From Gerris lacustris (Eukaryota > Arthropoda > Insecta > Hemiptera > Gerridae): 64,000 bases of DNA. The position numbers and the translations under genes were made by a program. Shown here piece after piece: positions 54,588 through 64,000 of the stretch. The DNA lies in assembly GCA_951217055.1 (NCBI GenBank), contig OX578277.1:108566514-108630513 (forward strand), in the 5' to 3' direction. The notes beneath the pieces were generated by a model. It was given only the letters and a program-made list of their open reading frames with translations, was not told the DNA's origin and made no database searches. Position 1 is the stretch's first letter, and each line of letters begins with the position of its first letter.

Positions 54588-54860
54588 GACATGGAAGATT
54601 GGACATGGATTGGATTGTAAGGTGTGTAGGGGTCTTAACGCAAGCATTAATTACTCTAGCTGGTTTAGGTTGTTCGCAGATTTGTTCCTGACGATTTATT
54701 GGCCGACCGTGACCGTTTTCTTAAGCTTGGGTTCAGCATGGAAATCCAAGTTCGTTCACAGACTTCACTCCGAACTAATCAACATAGATTTAGAACTGAC
54801 ATTCCTTGAGCAGATGACGATGCCACCTTATGAGAACACAATCTTTCCTAAAATCTCAAA
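54588..54860 (+). CDS. gustatory-receptor-like protein, exon 2
   Basis: Bounded by the acceptor CTACATTTAG and the donor TCAAA|GTAAAT; 1 + 90 codons + 2 bases. It encodes TWKIGHGLDCKVCRGLNASI, a membrane span WFRLFADLFLTIYWPTVTVF, and the loop SAWKSKFVHRLHSELINIDL with LEL following. The W..R..D..LT.YWPTV....S..K..K.F..RL...L..ID..L arrangement is the pattern of insect gustatory receptors between their middle membrane segments. GC content and codon use exceed those of the flanks. Both splice phases match the neighbouring exons. Confidence 0.65.
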
Positions 54861-55186
54861 GTAAATATTTATTAGTTACTAGATAAATGCTTGTTTTCCT
54901 ATGAATAATTTTTTTAACATTAAAAAGTTTAAAATTAATTTCATACGTTATTATACTTCTATTAATGTATGATTTAGTAGAAATACCCTAACGGTTAACG
55001 GTGGTGGCCATATTAAATACATTGCATTATAATATATCTTATGTATCAACTTATTTTAAATATATCTCTTCTTCTTCTCCTCTTCTTAGTAAAAACACAT
55101 GTATATTATAACTATGTAGTTAAAGAACAGGATATCATCCGGGGGCCCGTACTATCCGTTATAATATTATCCGTTGTTAGCGATTT
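54861..55186 (+). other. receptor intron 2, start
   Basis: AT-rich intron sequence before the satellite. Nothing else recognised. Confidence 0.4.
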
Positions 55187-57298
55187 GTTGTGGGTACCTC
55201 AGTAAGGGAAAATTACTATTGCTGTACAGTAGTAAGTAGTGTACGAGTTGTTTGTGATTTGTTGTGGGTACCTCAGTAAGGGAAAATTACTATTGCTGTA
55301 CAGTAGTAAGTAGTGTACGAGTTGTTTGTGATTTGTTGTGGGTACCTCAGTAAGGGAAAATTACTATTGCTGTACAGTAGTAAGTAGTGTACGAGTTGTT
55401 TGTGATTTGTTGTGGGTACCTCAGTAAGGGAAAATTACTATTGCTGTACAGTAGTAAGTAGTGTACGAGTTGTTTGTGATTTGTTGTGGGTACCTCAGTA
55501 AGGGAAAATTACTATTGCTGTACAGTAGTAAGTAGTGTACGAGTTGTTTGTGATTTGTTGTGGGTACCTCAGTAAGGGAAAATTACTATTGCTGTACAGT
55601 AGTAAGTAGTGTACGAGTTGTTTGTGATTTGTTGTGGGTACCTCAGTAAGGGAAAATTACTATTGCTGTACAGTAGTAAGTAGTGTACGAGTTGTTTGTG
55701 ATTTGTTGTGGGTACCTCAGTAAGGGAAAATTACTATTGCTGTACAGTAGTAAGTAGTGTACGAGTTGTTTGTGATTTGTTGTGGGTACCTCAGTAAGGG
55801 AAAATTACTATTGCTGTACAGTAGTAAGTAGTGTACGAGTTGTTTGTGATTTGTTGTAGGCACCTCAGTAAGGGAAAATTACTATTGCTGTACAGTAGTA
55901 AGTAGTGTACGAGTTGTTTGTGATTTGTTGTAGGCACCTCAGTAAGGGAAAATTACTATTGCTGTACAGTAGTAAGTAGTGTACGAGTTGTTTGTGATTT
56001 GTTGTAGGCACCTCAGTAAGGGAAAATTACTATTGCTGTACAGTAGTAAGTAGTGTACGAGTTGCTTGTGATTTGTTGTAGGCACCTCAGTAAGGGTAAA
56101 TTACTGTTGCTGTGCAGTAGTCAGTAGTGTACGAGTTGTTTGTGATTTGTTGTAGGCACCTCAGTAAGGGTAAATTACTGTTGCTGTGCAGTAGTAAGTA
56201 GTGTACGAGTTGTTTGTGATTTGTTGTAGGCACCTAAGTAAGGGTAAATTACTGTTGCTGTGCAGTAGTAAGTAGTGTACGAGTTGTTTGTGATTTGTTG
56301 TAGGCACCTCAGTAAGGGTAAATTACTGTTGTTGTACAGTTGTGTACGGGTTGTTTGTGATTTGTTGTAGGCACCTAAGTAAGGGTAAATTACTGTTGTT
56401 GTACAGTAGTGTACGAGTTGTTTGTGATTTCTTGTAGGCACCTAAGTAAGGGTAAATTACTGTTGTTGTACAGTAGTGTACGAGTTGTTTGTGATTTGTT
56501 GTAGGCACCTAAGTAAGGGTAAATTACTGTTGTTGTACAGTAGTGTACGAGTTGTTTGTGATTTCTTGTAGGCACCTAAGTAAGGGTAAATTACTGTTGT
56601 TGTACAGTAGTGTACGAGTTGTTTGTGATTTGTTGTAGACCCCTACGTAAGGGTAAATTACTGTTGCTGTACAGTAGTCAGTAGTGTACAAGTTGTTTGT
56701 GATTTGTTGTAGGCACCTAAGTAAGGGTAAATTACTGTTGTTGTACAGTAGTGTACGAGTTGTTTGTGATTTGTTGTAGGAACCTAAGTAAGGGTAAATT
56801 ACTGTTGTTGTACAGTAGTGTACGAGTTGTTTGTGATTTGTTGTAGGTACCTAAGTAAGGATAAATTACTGTTGTTGTACAGTAGTGTACGAGTTGTATG
56901 TGATTTGTTGTAGGCACCTACTAAGGGTAAATTACTGTTGGTGAACAGTAGTGTACGAGTTTTTTGTGATTTGTTGTTGGCACCTAACTAAGGGTAAATT
57001 ACTGTTGTTGTACAGTAGTGTACGAGTTGTTTGTGATTTGTTGTAGGCACCTACTAAGGGTAAATTACTGTTGGTGTACAGTAGTGTACGAGTTTTTTGT
57101 GATTTGTTGTTGGCACCTAACTAAGGGTAAATTACTGTTGTTGTACAGTAGTGTACGAGTTGTTTGTGATTTGTTGTAGGCACCTACTAAGGGTAAATTA
57201 CTGTTGTGATACAGTAGTGTACGAGTTTTTTGTGATTTGTTGTAGGCACCTTACTAAGGGTAAATTACTGTTGGTGTACAGTAGTGTACGAATTGGAC
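55187..57298. repeat. satellite array, 74-bp then 67-bp monomers, ~29 copies
   Basis: Monomer starts (GTTGTGGGTACC or GTTGTAGGCACC) fall every 74 bp from 55187 to 56297, then mostly every 65-67 bp to the end. The short form lacks one AGTAAGT heptamer of CAGTAGTAAGTAGTG. The first nine monomers carry GGGTACC and are virtually identical. Later ones change to GGCACC, then CTCAG becomes CTAAG, and the last ones are degenerate, a gradient expected from homogenisation at the left edge. CTGTACAG palindromes sit in most monomers. The 61-88 aa minus-strand frames in the array are repeat artefacts. Confidence 0.95.
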
Positions 57299-57600
57299 TT
57301 GTGACGGCACTGCTTACTGTGTACATTATAGAGTTCGAGAACCACTATTGGTTTGTACTCATCAGCTACAGCTCATCAATCTTCTTTTATATTTACCAGG
57401 TACAAATTATTACGTTTAAAGTTATAATAGCGTAGAACTTTATAATAACTGATCCTATTATAACGGAGAGCTAAAAAAACTACAATTCAAGTAATAATGG
57501 TTGCTCATTTATATCTGGCTATATTATGATTACTTACTCAGTTATTAACTCAAGAAGTAACATGAAAGCAAACAAAGTAAAAAAACCACCTCCAACTCTT
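57299..57600 (+). other. receptor intron 2, between arrays
   Basis: Contains a 94-codon open frame spilling over from the satellite; no domain. Unassigned. Confidence 0.35.
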
Positions 57601-58310
57601 TTGCCGATAATTGAACGAGCGCAGTGAGTTCTTCATTTCAGAGACTTGGCATTTGAAAAGTTTGTGTGTTTGTGTGTTTGTTTGTCCAACGATAACTGGC
57701 GTAAAAATTTATCGATTTGAACGAAATTTGGCACACAGATGCTTCTAACAATGTGTCATAACTGTATAGTTTTTGGGAATTCCACACTAAACATTTCCAA
57801 GATGGCGGCCAATATGGCGGACGACTAAAATAAAAATGTTTAGTCAGCATAATGTGTTATACATCGTTTTAAAGGTCTTTAAGAGAAGGAAAAGAATATG
57901 TAACGCATTAAATTCCAAACTTCATATTTCGAAGATGGCGGCCAATATGGCAGACGACTAAAATAAAAATATTTAGTCAGCATAATGTGTTATACATCGT
58001 TTTAAAGGTCTTCAAAAGAAGGAACAGGATATGTAACGTATAAATTCGACACTTCATATTTTCAAGATGGTGGCCAATATGTTTGGACGATAAAACAAAA
58101 AATGTTAGTCCTTATAACATGTTATATATCAATTTAAAGGTCTTGAAAAGTACAAGAGGACTATGTAACTATTAACATTTCACACTTGATATTTTGAAGA
58201 TGGCGGCCAATATGGTAGACAACTAAAAAAAAATATTATAATCAGCATGGCATGTTATACATCGTTTTAAAGGTCTTTAAAAGTAGGAAAAGCGTGATTA
58301 AGCTAGAAGG
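57601..58310. repeat. interspersed repeat with four ~133-bp units
   Basis: Starts GAACGAGCGCAGTGAG..., with a GAACGAAATTTGGCACACAG motif. Units beginning AAGATGGCGGCCAATATGG follow at about 57798, 57932, 58064 and 58196, each with CATCGTTTTAAAGGTCTT. A fifth diverged unit is at 59370-59465, beyond the next array. Confidence 0.65.
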
Positions 58311-59275
58311 CTATCTGCGCTCGCCTGCTAGACAGCATTTACAAGGCTCGATAAGTTCGCCTGTTTAGGTATTCTACAAATTGATGTCTAGATGCATTTA
58401 TTAAATAGGCTCGCTGTGATAGCCAGTAAAAACTTTAAAATAAAGATGTCTACGAATGCAAGGATATATGATAAAGCCCAGCTGTCTACTGTCTAGGCAG
58501 CGAGCCTGCATATGTGTTGAATAAAGATCTTCAAAACAGCTGTATAAACAGGCGAGCGTAGCGAGCCTGCAATAACATTTTATAAGAAATTAACCAATTA
58601 TGCAGTTCAAACAGGCGAGCGTAGCGAGCTTGCAATAACTTTTTATAATAAATTAACAAATAATGCAGTACAAACAGGCGAGAGTAGCGAGCCTTCAATA
58701 ACTTTTTATAAGAAATTAATTAATAATGCAGTACAAACAGGCGAGCGTAGCGAGCCTGCAATGACTTTTTTTTAATAAATATTAACTAAAATTCAGTACA
58801 AACAGGCGAGCGTAGCGAGCCTGCAATAACTTTTTATAAGAAATGAATTAATAATGCAGTACAAACAGGCGAGCGTAGCTAGCCTGCAATGACTTTTTTA
58901 AATAAATATTTACTACCAATGCAGTAACAACAGGCGAGCGTAGCGAGCCTGCAATAACCTTATTTAATAAAGATTTTGTACAAAGGCTGAAAAACAGGCG
59001 AGCGTAGCGAGCCTGCAATTATGTTATTCAATAAATATTGCTGCAAACAGGCGAGCGTAGCGAGCCTCCAATAACTTTATTTAATAAATATTTACTACCA
59101 ATGCAGTAACAACAGGCGAGCGTAGCGAGCCTGCAATAACCTTATTTAATAAAGATTTTGTACAAAGGCTGAGAAACAGGCGAGCGTAGCGAGCCTGCAA
59201 TTATTTTATTCAATAAATATAGCTGCAAACAGGCGAGTGTAGCGAGCCTTTAATAACTTTAATAATTAGTGATTA
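58311..59275. repeat. ~63-bp tandem array with GGCGAGCGTAGCGAGCC core
   Basis: About twelve units from 58548 on, each AACAGGCGAGCGTAGCGAGC plus CTGCAATAA and an AT-rich spacer of 30-45 bp. The core is GC-rich and imperfectly palindromic (CAGGC ... GCCTG arms); the spacers are AT-rich and vary in length. It interrupts the 133-bp unit family, which resumes afterwards. Confidence 0.8.
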
Positions 59276-59889
59276 TCTTCAAATGCAAGGAAAATTTTTT
59301 CCTATCTAGAACTAGGAAGTTAGTACGAAATTCGTTTCACAACATGTGAGTATTTTTGACAATTTAAATTTAAGATTGCGGTTAATATTATAGACGACTT
59401 TAAATAATATGATTGTAGTCTGCGACATGTCACACATCGTTTTAAAGGTCTTGAAGAGTAGGAAATAAATATTAAATATGCGATCAAAAAAGTTTTGCAA
59501 CAAATATGGCGTTGCAACAAAATAAGGGTGTTAAGAAGTAAGATCAAACTTATATGGCATATTACATAACATAATTTTAAAGCTATTTTCAGGTTGATTA
59601 AGAATATTTAATGTTTTAACCGAAATATTATCCTGGTAGTTATATTGAAAACATAGTACGGCTGATATAAGGACACAATTCTACGCGAGTTCTTTATGCA
59701 GCGCATCACTAGTACTGTTATAATAATATATTTCTGATGTAGCCTCATTTACACGGCGAATTTCACGAAGGAACTCACGTCAGTCACCCCTTTAACATTA
59801 TAACAACCTAAAACCTTATTTAAAATAACAAAAAGTGGAATACATATTCATTTAGGTTATAATTTTTTTTTTTATTATTGTTAGGTAAG
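59276..59889 (+). other. receptor intron 2, end
   Basis: Includes the diverged fifth 133-bp unit. It ends with a long T-rich tract (59861-59880) and acceptor AGs at 59883-59884 and 59888-59889. Only the latter keeps the reading frame. Confidence 0.45.
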
Positions 59890-60185
59890 GCTAGGATTCT
59901 GGTTGGGATTGTGCCGAAACCTAATGAACCGAACAAGACATCTGACTGGACAGACTAACTGTCTGATGAAGAGAAAACTTGCTATCTACCAAAGATTAGT
60001 TACTCTATGTTTAGATCTTCTTCAGCAACACAGACTCGAGATATCTTTGTTATTATCCAACCTGTTTATCTCGGAGGTCAACAACTTCTACTCTGCCTTC
60101 GTTCAATACAAAGTATTGGCTATCTGTGAGGAAGACACATCTTCAGAAACCACCATATTTCAAAATTACAGCAGTGAATGCAAAG
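59890..60185 (+). CDS. gustatory-receptor-like protein, exon 3
   Basis: Starts after GTTAGGTAAG at 59889; the first G completes the Lys codon left by exon 2. Ends at the donor TGCAAAG|GTTCTG; 1 + 98 codons + 1 base. It encodes LGFWLGLCRNLMNRTRHLTG, KRKLAIYQRLVTLCLDLLQQ and the hydrophobic LEISLLLSNLFISEVNNFYS span. In gustatory receptors the region with R..Y..L......L...... followed by F....V...Y forms the stretch before the fifth membrane segment, which this matches. An Asn/Ser-rich acidic loop follows. Confidence 0.65.
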
Positions 60186-60261
60186 GTTCTGATTTATTTG
60201 GTGGGTATATCAACTTTTTTTAGCTTTGGAATCGTACATTTTATTATCGCTACTACTTATA

Positions 60262-61009
60262 AAGGATAATTCATTTAGAGGTACTGTTTTCAAAAAATTA
60301 AAAAAAAAAGTTTTTATATAATAATCAATATTATGTAACAAAAGTGGAATGCCTTACATTAATTTTTTTTAAAGATTATCTCTTTTAAATGTTGACCGTA
60401 ACTGCGCCTAACTTGGCGCATTCGGTGGGCCAAATTTTCCAAATATGCATTTCAACAGGAATTTGGTGAATTACAGACTATTTTGTTCCTGAAATTAAAA
60501 CCCCTGATTTCAATGACATTTGGTTCCAGCAAGAATTTGCCAAAAGTCACACAGCTCGTGAAACATTGACTTTATTGCAAGAAACATTTGGTGAGCAGAT
60601 AATATCACGCCTCGGATCCGTCAATGGCCAATTAAGGGATACTGACTTCCAAGGAAATAATTCAAAGTGGAAACCTTAGGACTTTTTCCTTGGAGGCTAT
60701 GTAAGTCAAAAGTGTACCAGTATAAGCCGGCAACAATTGAGGAGTTGGAAGCCAGTATCCCTTACGTAATTCACCAATTTCAATTCCAGTTAAAATGCTG
60801 GAACGCGTGATGGAAAATTGGGCCCTCAGAATGGACCAAGTTAGGCGCAATTACGGTCAACATTTAAAAGAGAATATCTTCAAACAAAAAAAGAAAAAAA
60901 CAAAAAAAAAAAAAATGTAAGACATTTTACTTTTGTTACATAATATTGATTTTTTGGTAAAACTATTTTTCAAATTTTTGAAAACAGTACATTTAAATGA
61001 ATCACCCTT
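60262..61009. mobile_element. mariner-related element with long inverted repeats, TA target
   Basis: Left end AAGGATAATTCATTTA and right end, inverted AAGGGTGATTCATTTA, flanked by TA (60260-60261, 61010-61011). Arms of about 160 bp include GACCGTAACTGCGCCTAAC. A decayed transposase C-terminal half is in the middle, and the right arm overlaps its 3' end, so the left arm is an inverted copy of the gene's tail. It lies wholly in receptor intron 3. Confidence 0.75.
60480..60850 (+). pseudogene. Tc1/mariner-group transposase remnant
   Basis: Frames read NDIWFQQEFAKSHTARETLT, then LLQETFGEQIISRLGSVNG. After a frameshift come FLGGYV and a KVYQYKPATIEELEASIPYV run with VIHQF, then a stop. The WFQQ.....HTA box normally follows the second catalytic Asp; here the usual DGA after QQ is replaced by EFA, so a catalytic residue is lost. 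The N-terminal DNA-binding half is missing. Confidence 0.65.
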
Positions 61010-61100
61010 TATATTTTGTTTGTTAATCGTTAAATATTTATTATTTATAAAATCAAAGTAGATTGTTTGTTTTGAGATATGGATATATGTATTATTTCAG

Positions 61101-61237
61101 AAAACGAAGGAGACGAAAGATGGAAGGATGTGGTGAGCTATTTTATGTTGGTTATCTACGGAGTACATGAAGCATGGTACATCATACAACCATTCACAGC
61201 CATACAAATAGAAGTACCACTTTCATCACATTATTGA
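61101..61237 (+). CDS. gustatory-receptor-like protein, exon 4
   Basis: The acceptor TATTATTTCAG ends at 61100; the phase fits exon 3 (G + AA gives Glu). It encodes NEGDERWKDVVSYFMLVIYG, then VHEAWYIIQPFTAIQIEVPL and a stop at 61235-61237. SYFMLVIYGVHEAWYII is a plausible membrane segment near the C-terminus. The TYxxxxxQF signature of the last gustatory receptor span is not present. Either a donor is used before the stop (GAA|GTACCA at 61212, weak) and another exon lies downstream, or the gene is truncated. Total with exons 1-3: about 315 aa, shorter than the usual 350-450. Confidence 0.55.
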
Positions 61238-61489
61238 CTATAAAAATAAGAACAAAAAAAAACTTTGTTGGGTCGCAAACCGCGAACCCGGGTTTACAAA
61301 TCTTCCCCCTGTTTAAAGGATAATTACGAGTGCAATTGAAAAGAGAGTTATCTATCTATATATATCTCTGATCAGAAAGTTCCAGAGCGTTTAAATTGTG
61401 TGTAAACAAAGAGCAGTGTGGTTAGTATCTATGTTTAGCCTGAACGTTCCTGAGAACGACCAACTTTGCAGAGTGACGGTTGCTCTCTT
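61238..61489. other. downstream flank, unassigned
   Basis: No receptor exon with a final TYxxxxxQF segment found here. AT-rich with short A-runs. Confidence 0.35.
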
Positions 61490-61782
61490 ATAAGCAAACC
61501 TACAGCTGTTTTAGAAAAACAAGTTTTATTCGATCAGCGATTTGAGAAATTAATGAAAGGAAAGAATTTGAAAATAACAATTTGAATGAAATTTTGTGAG
61601 ATAGGAAAAAAATCATTCACGGAAACTTTTTAAATGTTAAAGGGGAGGAATTTGAGGATTAACGATTCAGTCGTTCTTGGTGTCATTAGTGTGTGGGAGG
61701 TTTAAAAAAAAAGTCGGAACGTTTGTAAAGACAATCCTTGTTCACGAAGACTATCCATGGACGACACTGTCACCCAAGTTAA
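61490..61782 (+). pseudogene. mariner transposase N-terminal relic
   Basis: Heavily shifted frames still show DNPCSRRLSMDDTVTQV, corresponding to the D-x-GRPS...TDD segment between the helix-turn-helix motifs of mariner (SETMAR-like) transposases. It is interrupted right after this by a MITE at a TTAA site; the gene resumes at 62372. Confidence 0.5.
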
Positions 61783-62371
61783 GCCAGGCCCTACACTATC
61801 AATCCTCTTGATCAAAACAACGCGTCAAGCGATGGTGTCAAGCGTGATTGATAGTCTAGGAACCCGTTTGACGCTTGAGTCAAGCCTTGACGGTGATTGA
61901 TGGAAAATTTGAAAGACAAGCGGCTTGACAGTCTAGAGCAATTTTAATCAAGCATTCCGTCAATCACCTGCTCAACACCAGTGATGGAGGAGGAGGACCG
62001 TCCGCTCACTTCCGAAGGTTAGGACATCGTAGCTAATAATGCCGATCACGAATTTATTAGCCTCCTCGTTGATTCATATCGTGATTGTCCCGAGTTGACC
62101 AACGTCGTTTCCTCTGGATCTTTTTTTTCCGCTTGAGAGCAACAACTATCTAGATGAGAAACCCCAAATCCTAATTCGAAACCATGGTATCTACACAATA
62201 ATGATTCACTACAGTCCAGGAGGAGCCGTTAACTAGTTGAAAACTCCGCTACAATGAGTGTTGATGAAAAGATTGATGGGATGCTTGATGCGCCCCAAGG
62301 CTGCTTGAAGCACGTATCAATCAGCTTGACGCGCTGTTTTGATCAAGCGGATTGATAGTGTAGGGCTTGCT
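61783..62371. mobile_element. MITE with CCCTACACTATCAATCC ends, TTAA target
   Basis: The arms GCCAGGCCCTACACTATCAA and, inverted, AGCAAGCCCTACACTATCAA continue for about 40 bp with TTGATCAAAACARCGCG. The element is flanked by TTAA on both sides (61779-61782, 62372-62375). It interrupts the mariner relic, so it is younger. The interior reads EFISLLVDSYRDCPELTN in one frame, resembling the start of a MADF domain, so the parent may be a PIF/Harbinger-type element (TTA/TWA duplications). A piggyBac-type TTAA target is the alternative. Confidence 0.7.
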
Positions 62372-62880
62372 TTAATTCCCTTGTGCATCAAATTGTCGTT
62401 TAACTATCCGAGAAATGGCCGAAGGAGTAAAGAATAAGAATACCATTTGGCTCATGCCAGGAAATTCTAACGTAAAAACTGTACTTGCGCCGGAGAAAAT
62501 TAACTGTGGCAAAGAGAAAGTGCATGATGCATCGCGACAATGGACCCTCTCAATATTCCTTCATTATTCTTGATTTCTGCTCTAGTAACAGCATGAAAGT
62601 CATTCCTCATCCCCCTATCTATTTAATCTATCTCACCTGATCTAGCCCCTGTAAACTCTTTCCTGTTTCCTAAGCTCAAGTACCTGATGAAAAGTCAGGG
62701 ATTTGTCAAGATTGAGGTGATAAAAGAAAAATCTCTGATAAAGCTAAGCAGCATTTCAGAAGAGGTGTTTTCAGGATGCTTTTAACAGTGGTGACTTGGT
62801 GAGAAACTTTGGCGTGACACCAGTGGTTAAGTATGGTATCTCGGTAAAAAAAGAGTACAACCCGTGAGTTCACATTTCTT
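62372..62880 (+). pseudogene. mariner transposase relic, continued
   Basis: VHQIV and RLTIREMAEG follow the MITE, matching the second helix-turn-helix of mariner transposases. After a large internal deletion, SMKVIPHPP is where VIPHPPYSPDLAP is expected around the third catalytic Asp. The tail contains EKS...KAKQHFRRGVFRML, all with stops. Dead element; no terminal repeats identified. Confidence 0.55.
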
Positions 62881-63020
62881 GAAGGTAGTGCGTTTTCACT
62901 AGTTACGTTAAAATACAGTCACATTAGCTCCTGGACTAATAGAAAAAGGAAGATATTTTTTTTATGAAATGTTTTAATTTGATTTAATACCACTATGGTA
63001 CTTGTTAATTTGGACCCCTC
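62881..63020. other. flank with a solo fold-back terminus
   Basis: CTCCTGGACTAATAG at 62930 is the terminus of the TAGTCCAGG fold-back family without the rest of the element. Confidence 0.4.
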
Positions 63021-63024
63021 CCTA

Positions 63025-63215
63025 AAAGTTAGTGGTGGTTGGAGGAGGTTGGAGGTGGTTAGATGTGGTTAGAGGGGGTTGGAGGTGGTTAGATGTGGTT
63101 AGAGGTGGTTGGAGGTGGTTGGAGGTGGTTAGATGTGGTTAGAGGAGGTTAGAGATGGTTGGAGGAGGTTGGAGGTGGATAGAGGTGGTTAGAGAGGTGA
63201 TCTCTAACACCTCTA
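63025..63215. repeat. decameric minisatellite GGTTRGAGGT
   Basis: About 17 tandem 10-mers of GGTTGGAGGT, GGTTAGATGT and GGTTAGAGGN, flanked by CTCCCTAAAAGTTAGTGG and, inverted, ACCTCTAACTTTTAGGGAG. It therefore sits between short inverted ends like the loop of a MITE. Confidence 0.75.
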
Positions 63216-63247
63216 ACTTTTAGGGAGGGCTCCCAATTAACAATTAG

Positions 63248-63720
63248 GAACAATAACTAATATAAAAATACAGATTGGTTTAACATTAATAGGTGGTCTT
63301 GGTCCTCCTGTTGATAAACAACTAACTTAGTCCAAACCAGCCTTTATCAAGTACTATCTATTGTTGTTCTTTTTTTTAAGAAACTGATTGTTTCATTCAT
63401 GTTACTCATCATGAATAAACCTCGGAGGTTCATTCATGTTACTTGCCATGAAACTGAGTTCTACAAGTACCAACACTATAACTAATGTAAAAATACAGAT
63501 TGGTTAACATTAATAGGTGTTCGTGGTCCTCCTGTTGATAAACAACTTAGTCCAAACCAGACTATATTAAGCACTATCCATTGTTCATTTTGTTATTAAA
63601 CAGATTGTTTCTAAGTTTCATTCATGTTACTTATACTCATGAATGAAAGTTCCAAGGTTTCATTCATGTTACTCATCATGAATCCTAAGGTTCATTCATG
63701 TTACTCATCATGACTCCTAA
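63248..63720. repeat. imperfect ~228-bp tandem duplication
   Basis: AAAATACAGATTGGTT, GTCCTCCTGTTGATAAACAA and CTTAGTCCAAACCAG occur at 63264-63345 and again at 63490-63570. Both are followed by repeated TTCATTCATGTTACTCATCA motifs (63394, 63428, 63660, 63692). Confidence 0.65.
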
Positions 63721-63754
63721 GGGGTAGTTTTTTACTTTGTTACCCACCCTAGGT

Positions 63755-64000
63755 GGGTAACAAAGTAAATTAGGTCAGATGTGGCAAGATTTTACTTGGT
63801 TACCCACCGTTTGTTTACATTATTGTGTTTGACTTTTTTTCAAATTAATTGACAATCTTAACTGGGGAATGTTCGAATATTATTTTGGGACAAAGGAATA
63901 TCACACTTCTGTAAATAAAAATGACAATAAACGTTAGTCTAACTATCTAGTTAGGCCAAGTACCTTATAATCCAATAAATTTCGAACAAAAGAATAGTTC
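63755..64000. repeat. interspersed repeat, relative of 52216-52480
   Basis: Same block order as the intronic copy, GTGGCAAGATTTTACTTGG to CAATAAATTTCGAACAAAAG, and it runs off the window. The preceding TTTACTTTGTTACCCACC / GGTGGGTAACAAAGTAAA (63730-63766) is a short perfect inverted repeat. Confidence 0.6.

Noticed and set aside
55187..57298. Several 61-88 aa minus-strand open frames with repeated peptides
   Set aside because: They arise from the 67-bp satellite monomer read through its three frames. No codon bias and no start context.
58548..59260. CRISPR-like array (short conserved repeat, variable spacers)
   Set aside because: Spacers are related to each other and AT-rich, with no cas genes; it is a eukaryotic tandem repeat.

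Overview
This is a eukaryotic, AT-rich, intron-bearing and very repeat-rich window, almost certainly from an insect. The evidence is a chemoreceptor-like multi-exon gene, a C2H2 zinc-finger gene with small phase-1 exons, and a dense set of hAT, pogo, mariner, CACTA-like, MITE, LINE and gypsy-type sequences. The order cannot be fixed from the sequence alone. Nothing looks prokaryotic: there are no operons, no compact coding, and most long open frames lie inside transposable elements.

Host genes. (1) The last exon of an unrecognised plus-strand gene lies at 9142-9446, with 3' UTR after it. (2) The 3' end of a minus-strand zinc-finger gene has exons at 39104-39205, 38906-38983 and 33653-34479 (eight C2H2 fingers). 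(3) A plus-strand gustatory-receptor-like gene has four exons in consistent phase (51662-51903, 54588-54860, 59890-60185, 61101-61237). Its introns hold two tandem arrays and several transposons.

Transposable elements. hAT elements dominate, and many are datable by 8-bp target duplications: 706-2479, 6279-8203, 6457-8045 (nested), 20693-25025, 31532-32186, 39359-44264 and 52726-53700. The clearest structure is a 4.3-kb block present twice at about 99% identity (27889-32186 and 17316-25948). It behaves as a composite hAT transposon. At the donor locus its right-hand hAT has its own duplication (CCTATAAC) inside an intact pogo-like element. At the new locus the whole block, from an outer left hAT end to that right hAT end, is flanked by a fresh duplication (CATATAAG) and carries only a cut-off piece of the pogo element. 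The new copy then received a 4.3-kb hAT whose empty site survives in the donor copy.

A nearly complete RLE-type (R2/R4/NeSL-like) LINE, 39834-43706, sits inside a hAT. A related, inverted hAT copy at 52726-53700 lacks the LINE and supplies its empty site. The LINE's N-terminal frame has a kinesin-13-like N-domain signature and one zinc finger broken by a -1 frameshift in an A-run. An I-clade LINE with RNase H (14430-15811) has a 12-bp duplication and a (TAC)n tail.

Layout: 1-9.0 kb nested transposons; 9.1-9.7 kb last exon; 9.7-17.3 kb MITEs, SINE-like hairpin and I-clade LINE; 17.3-26 kb new composite copy; 26-27.9 kb LINE and gypsy wreckage; 27.9-33.6 kb donor composite and pogo element; 33.6-39.2 kb zinc-finger gene; 39.3-44.3 kb hAT plus LINE; 44.6-51.5 kb mariner-type, MITE and other repeats; 51.6-61.2 kb receptor gene with satellite arrays; 61.4-64 kb mariner relic, MITE and minisatellites.
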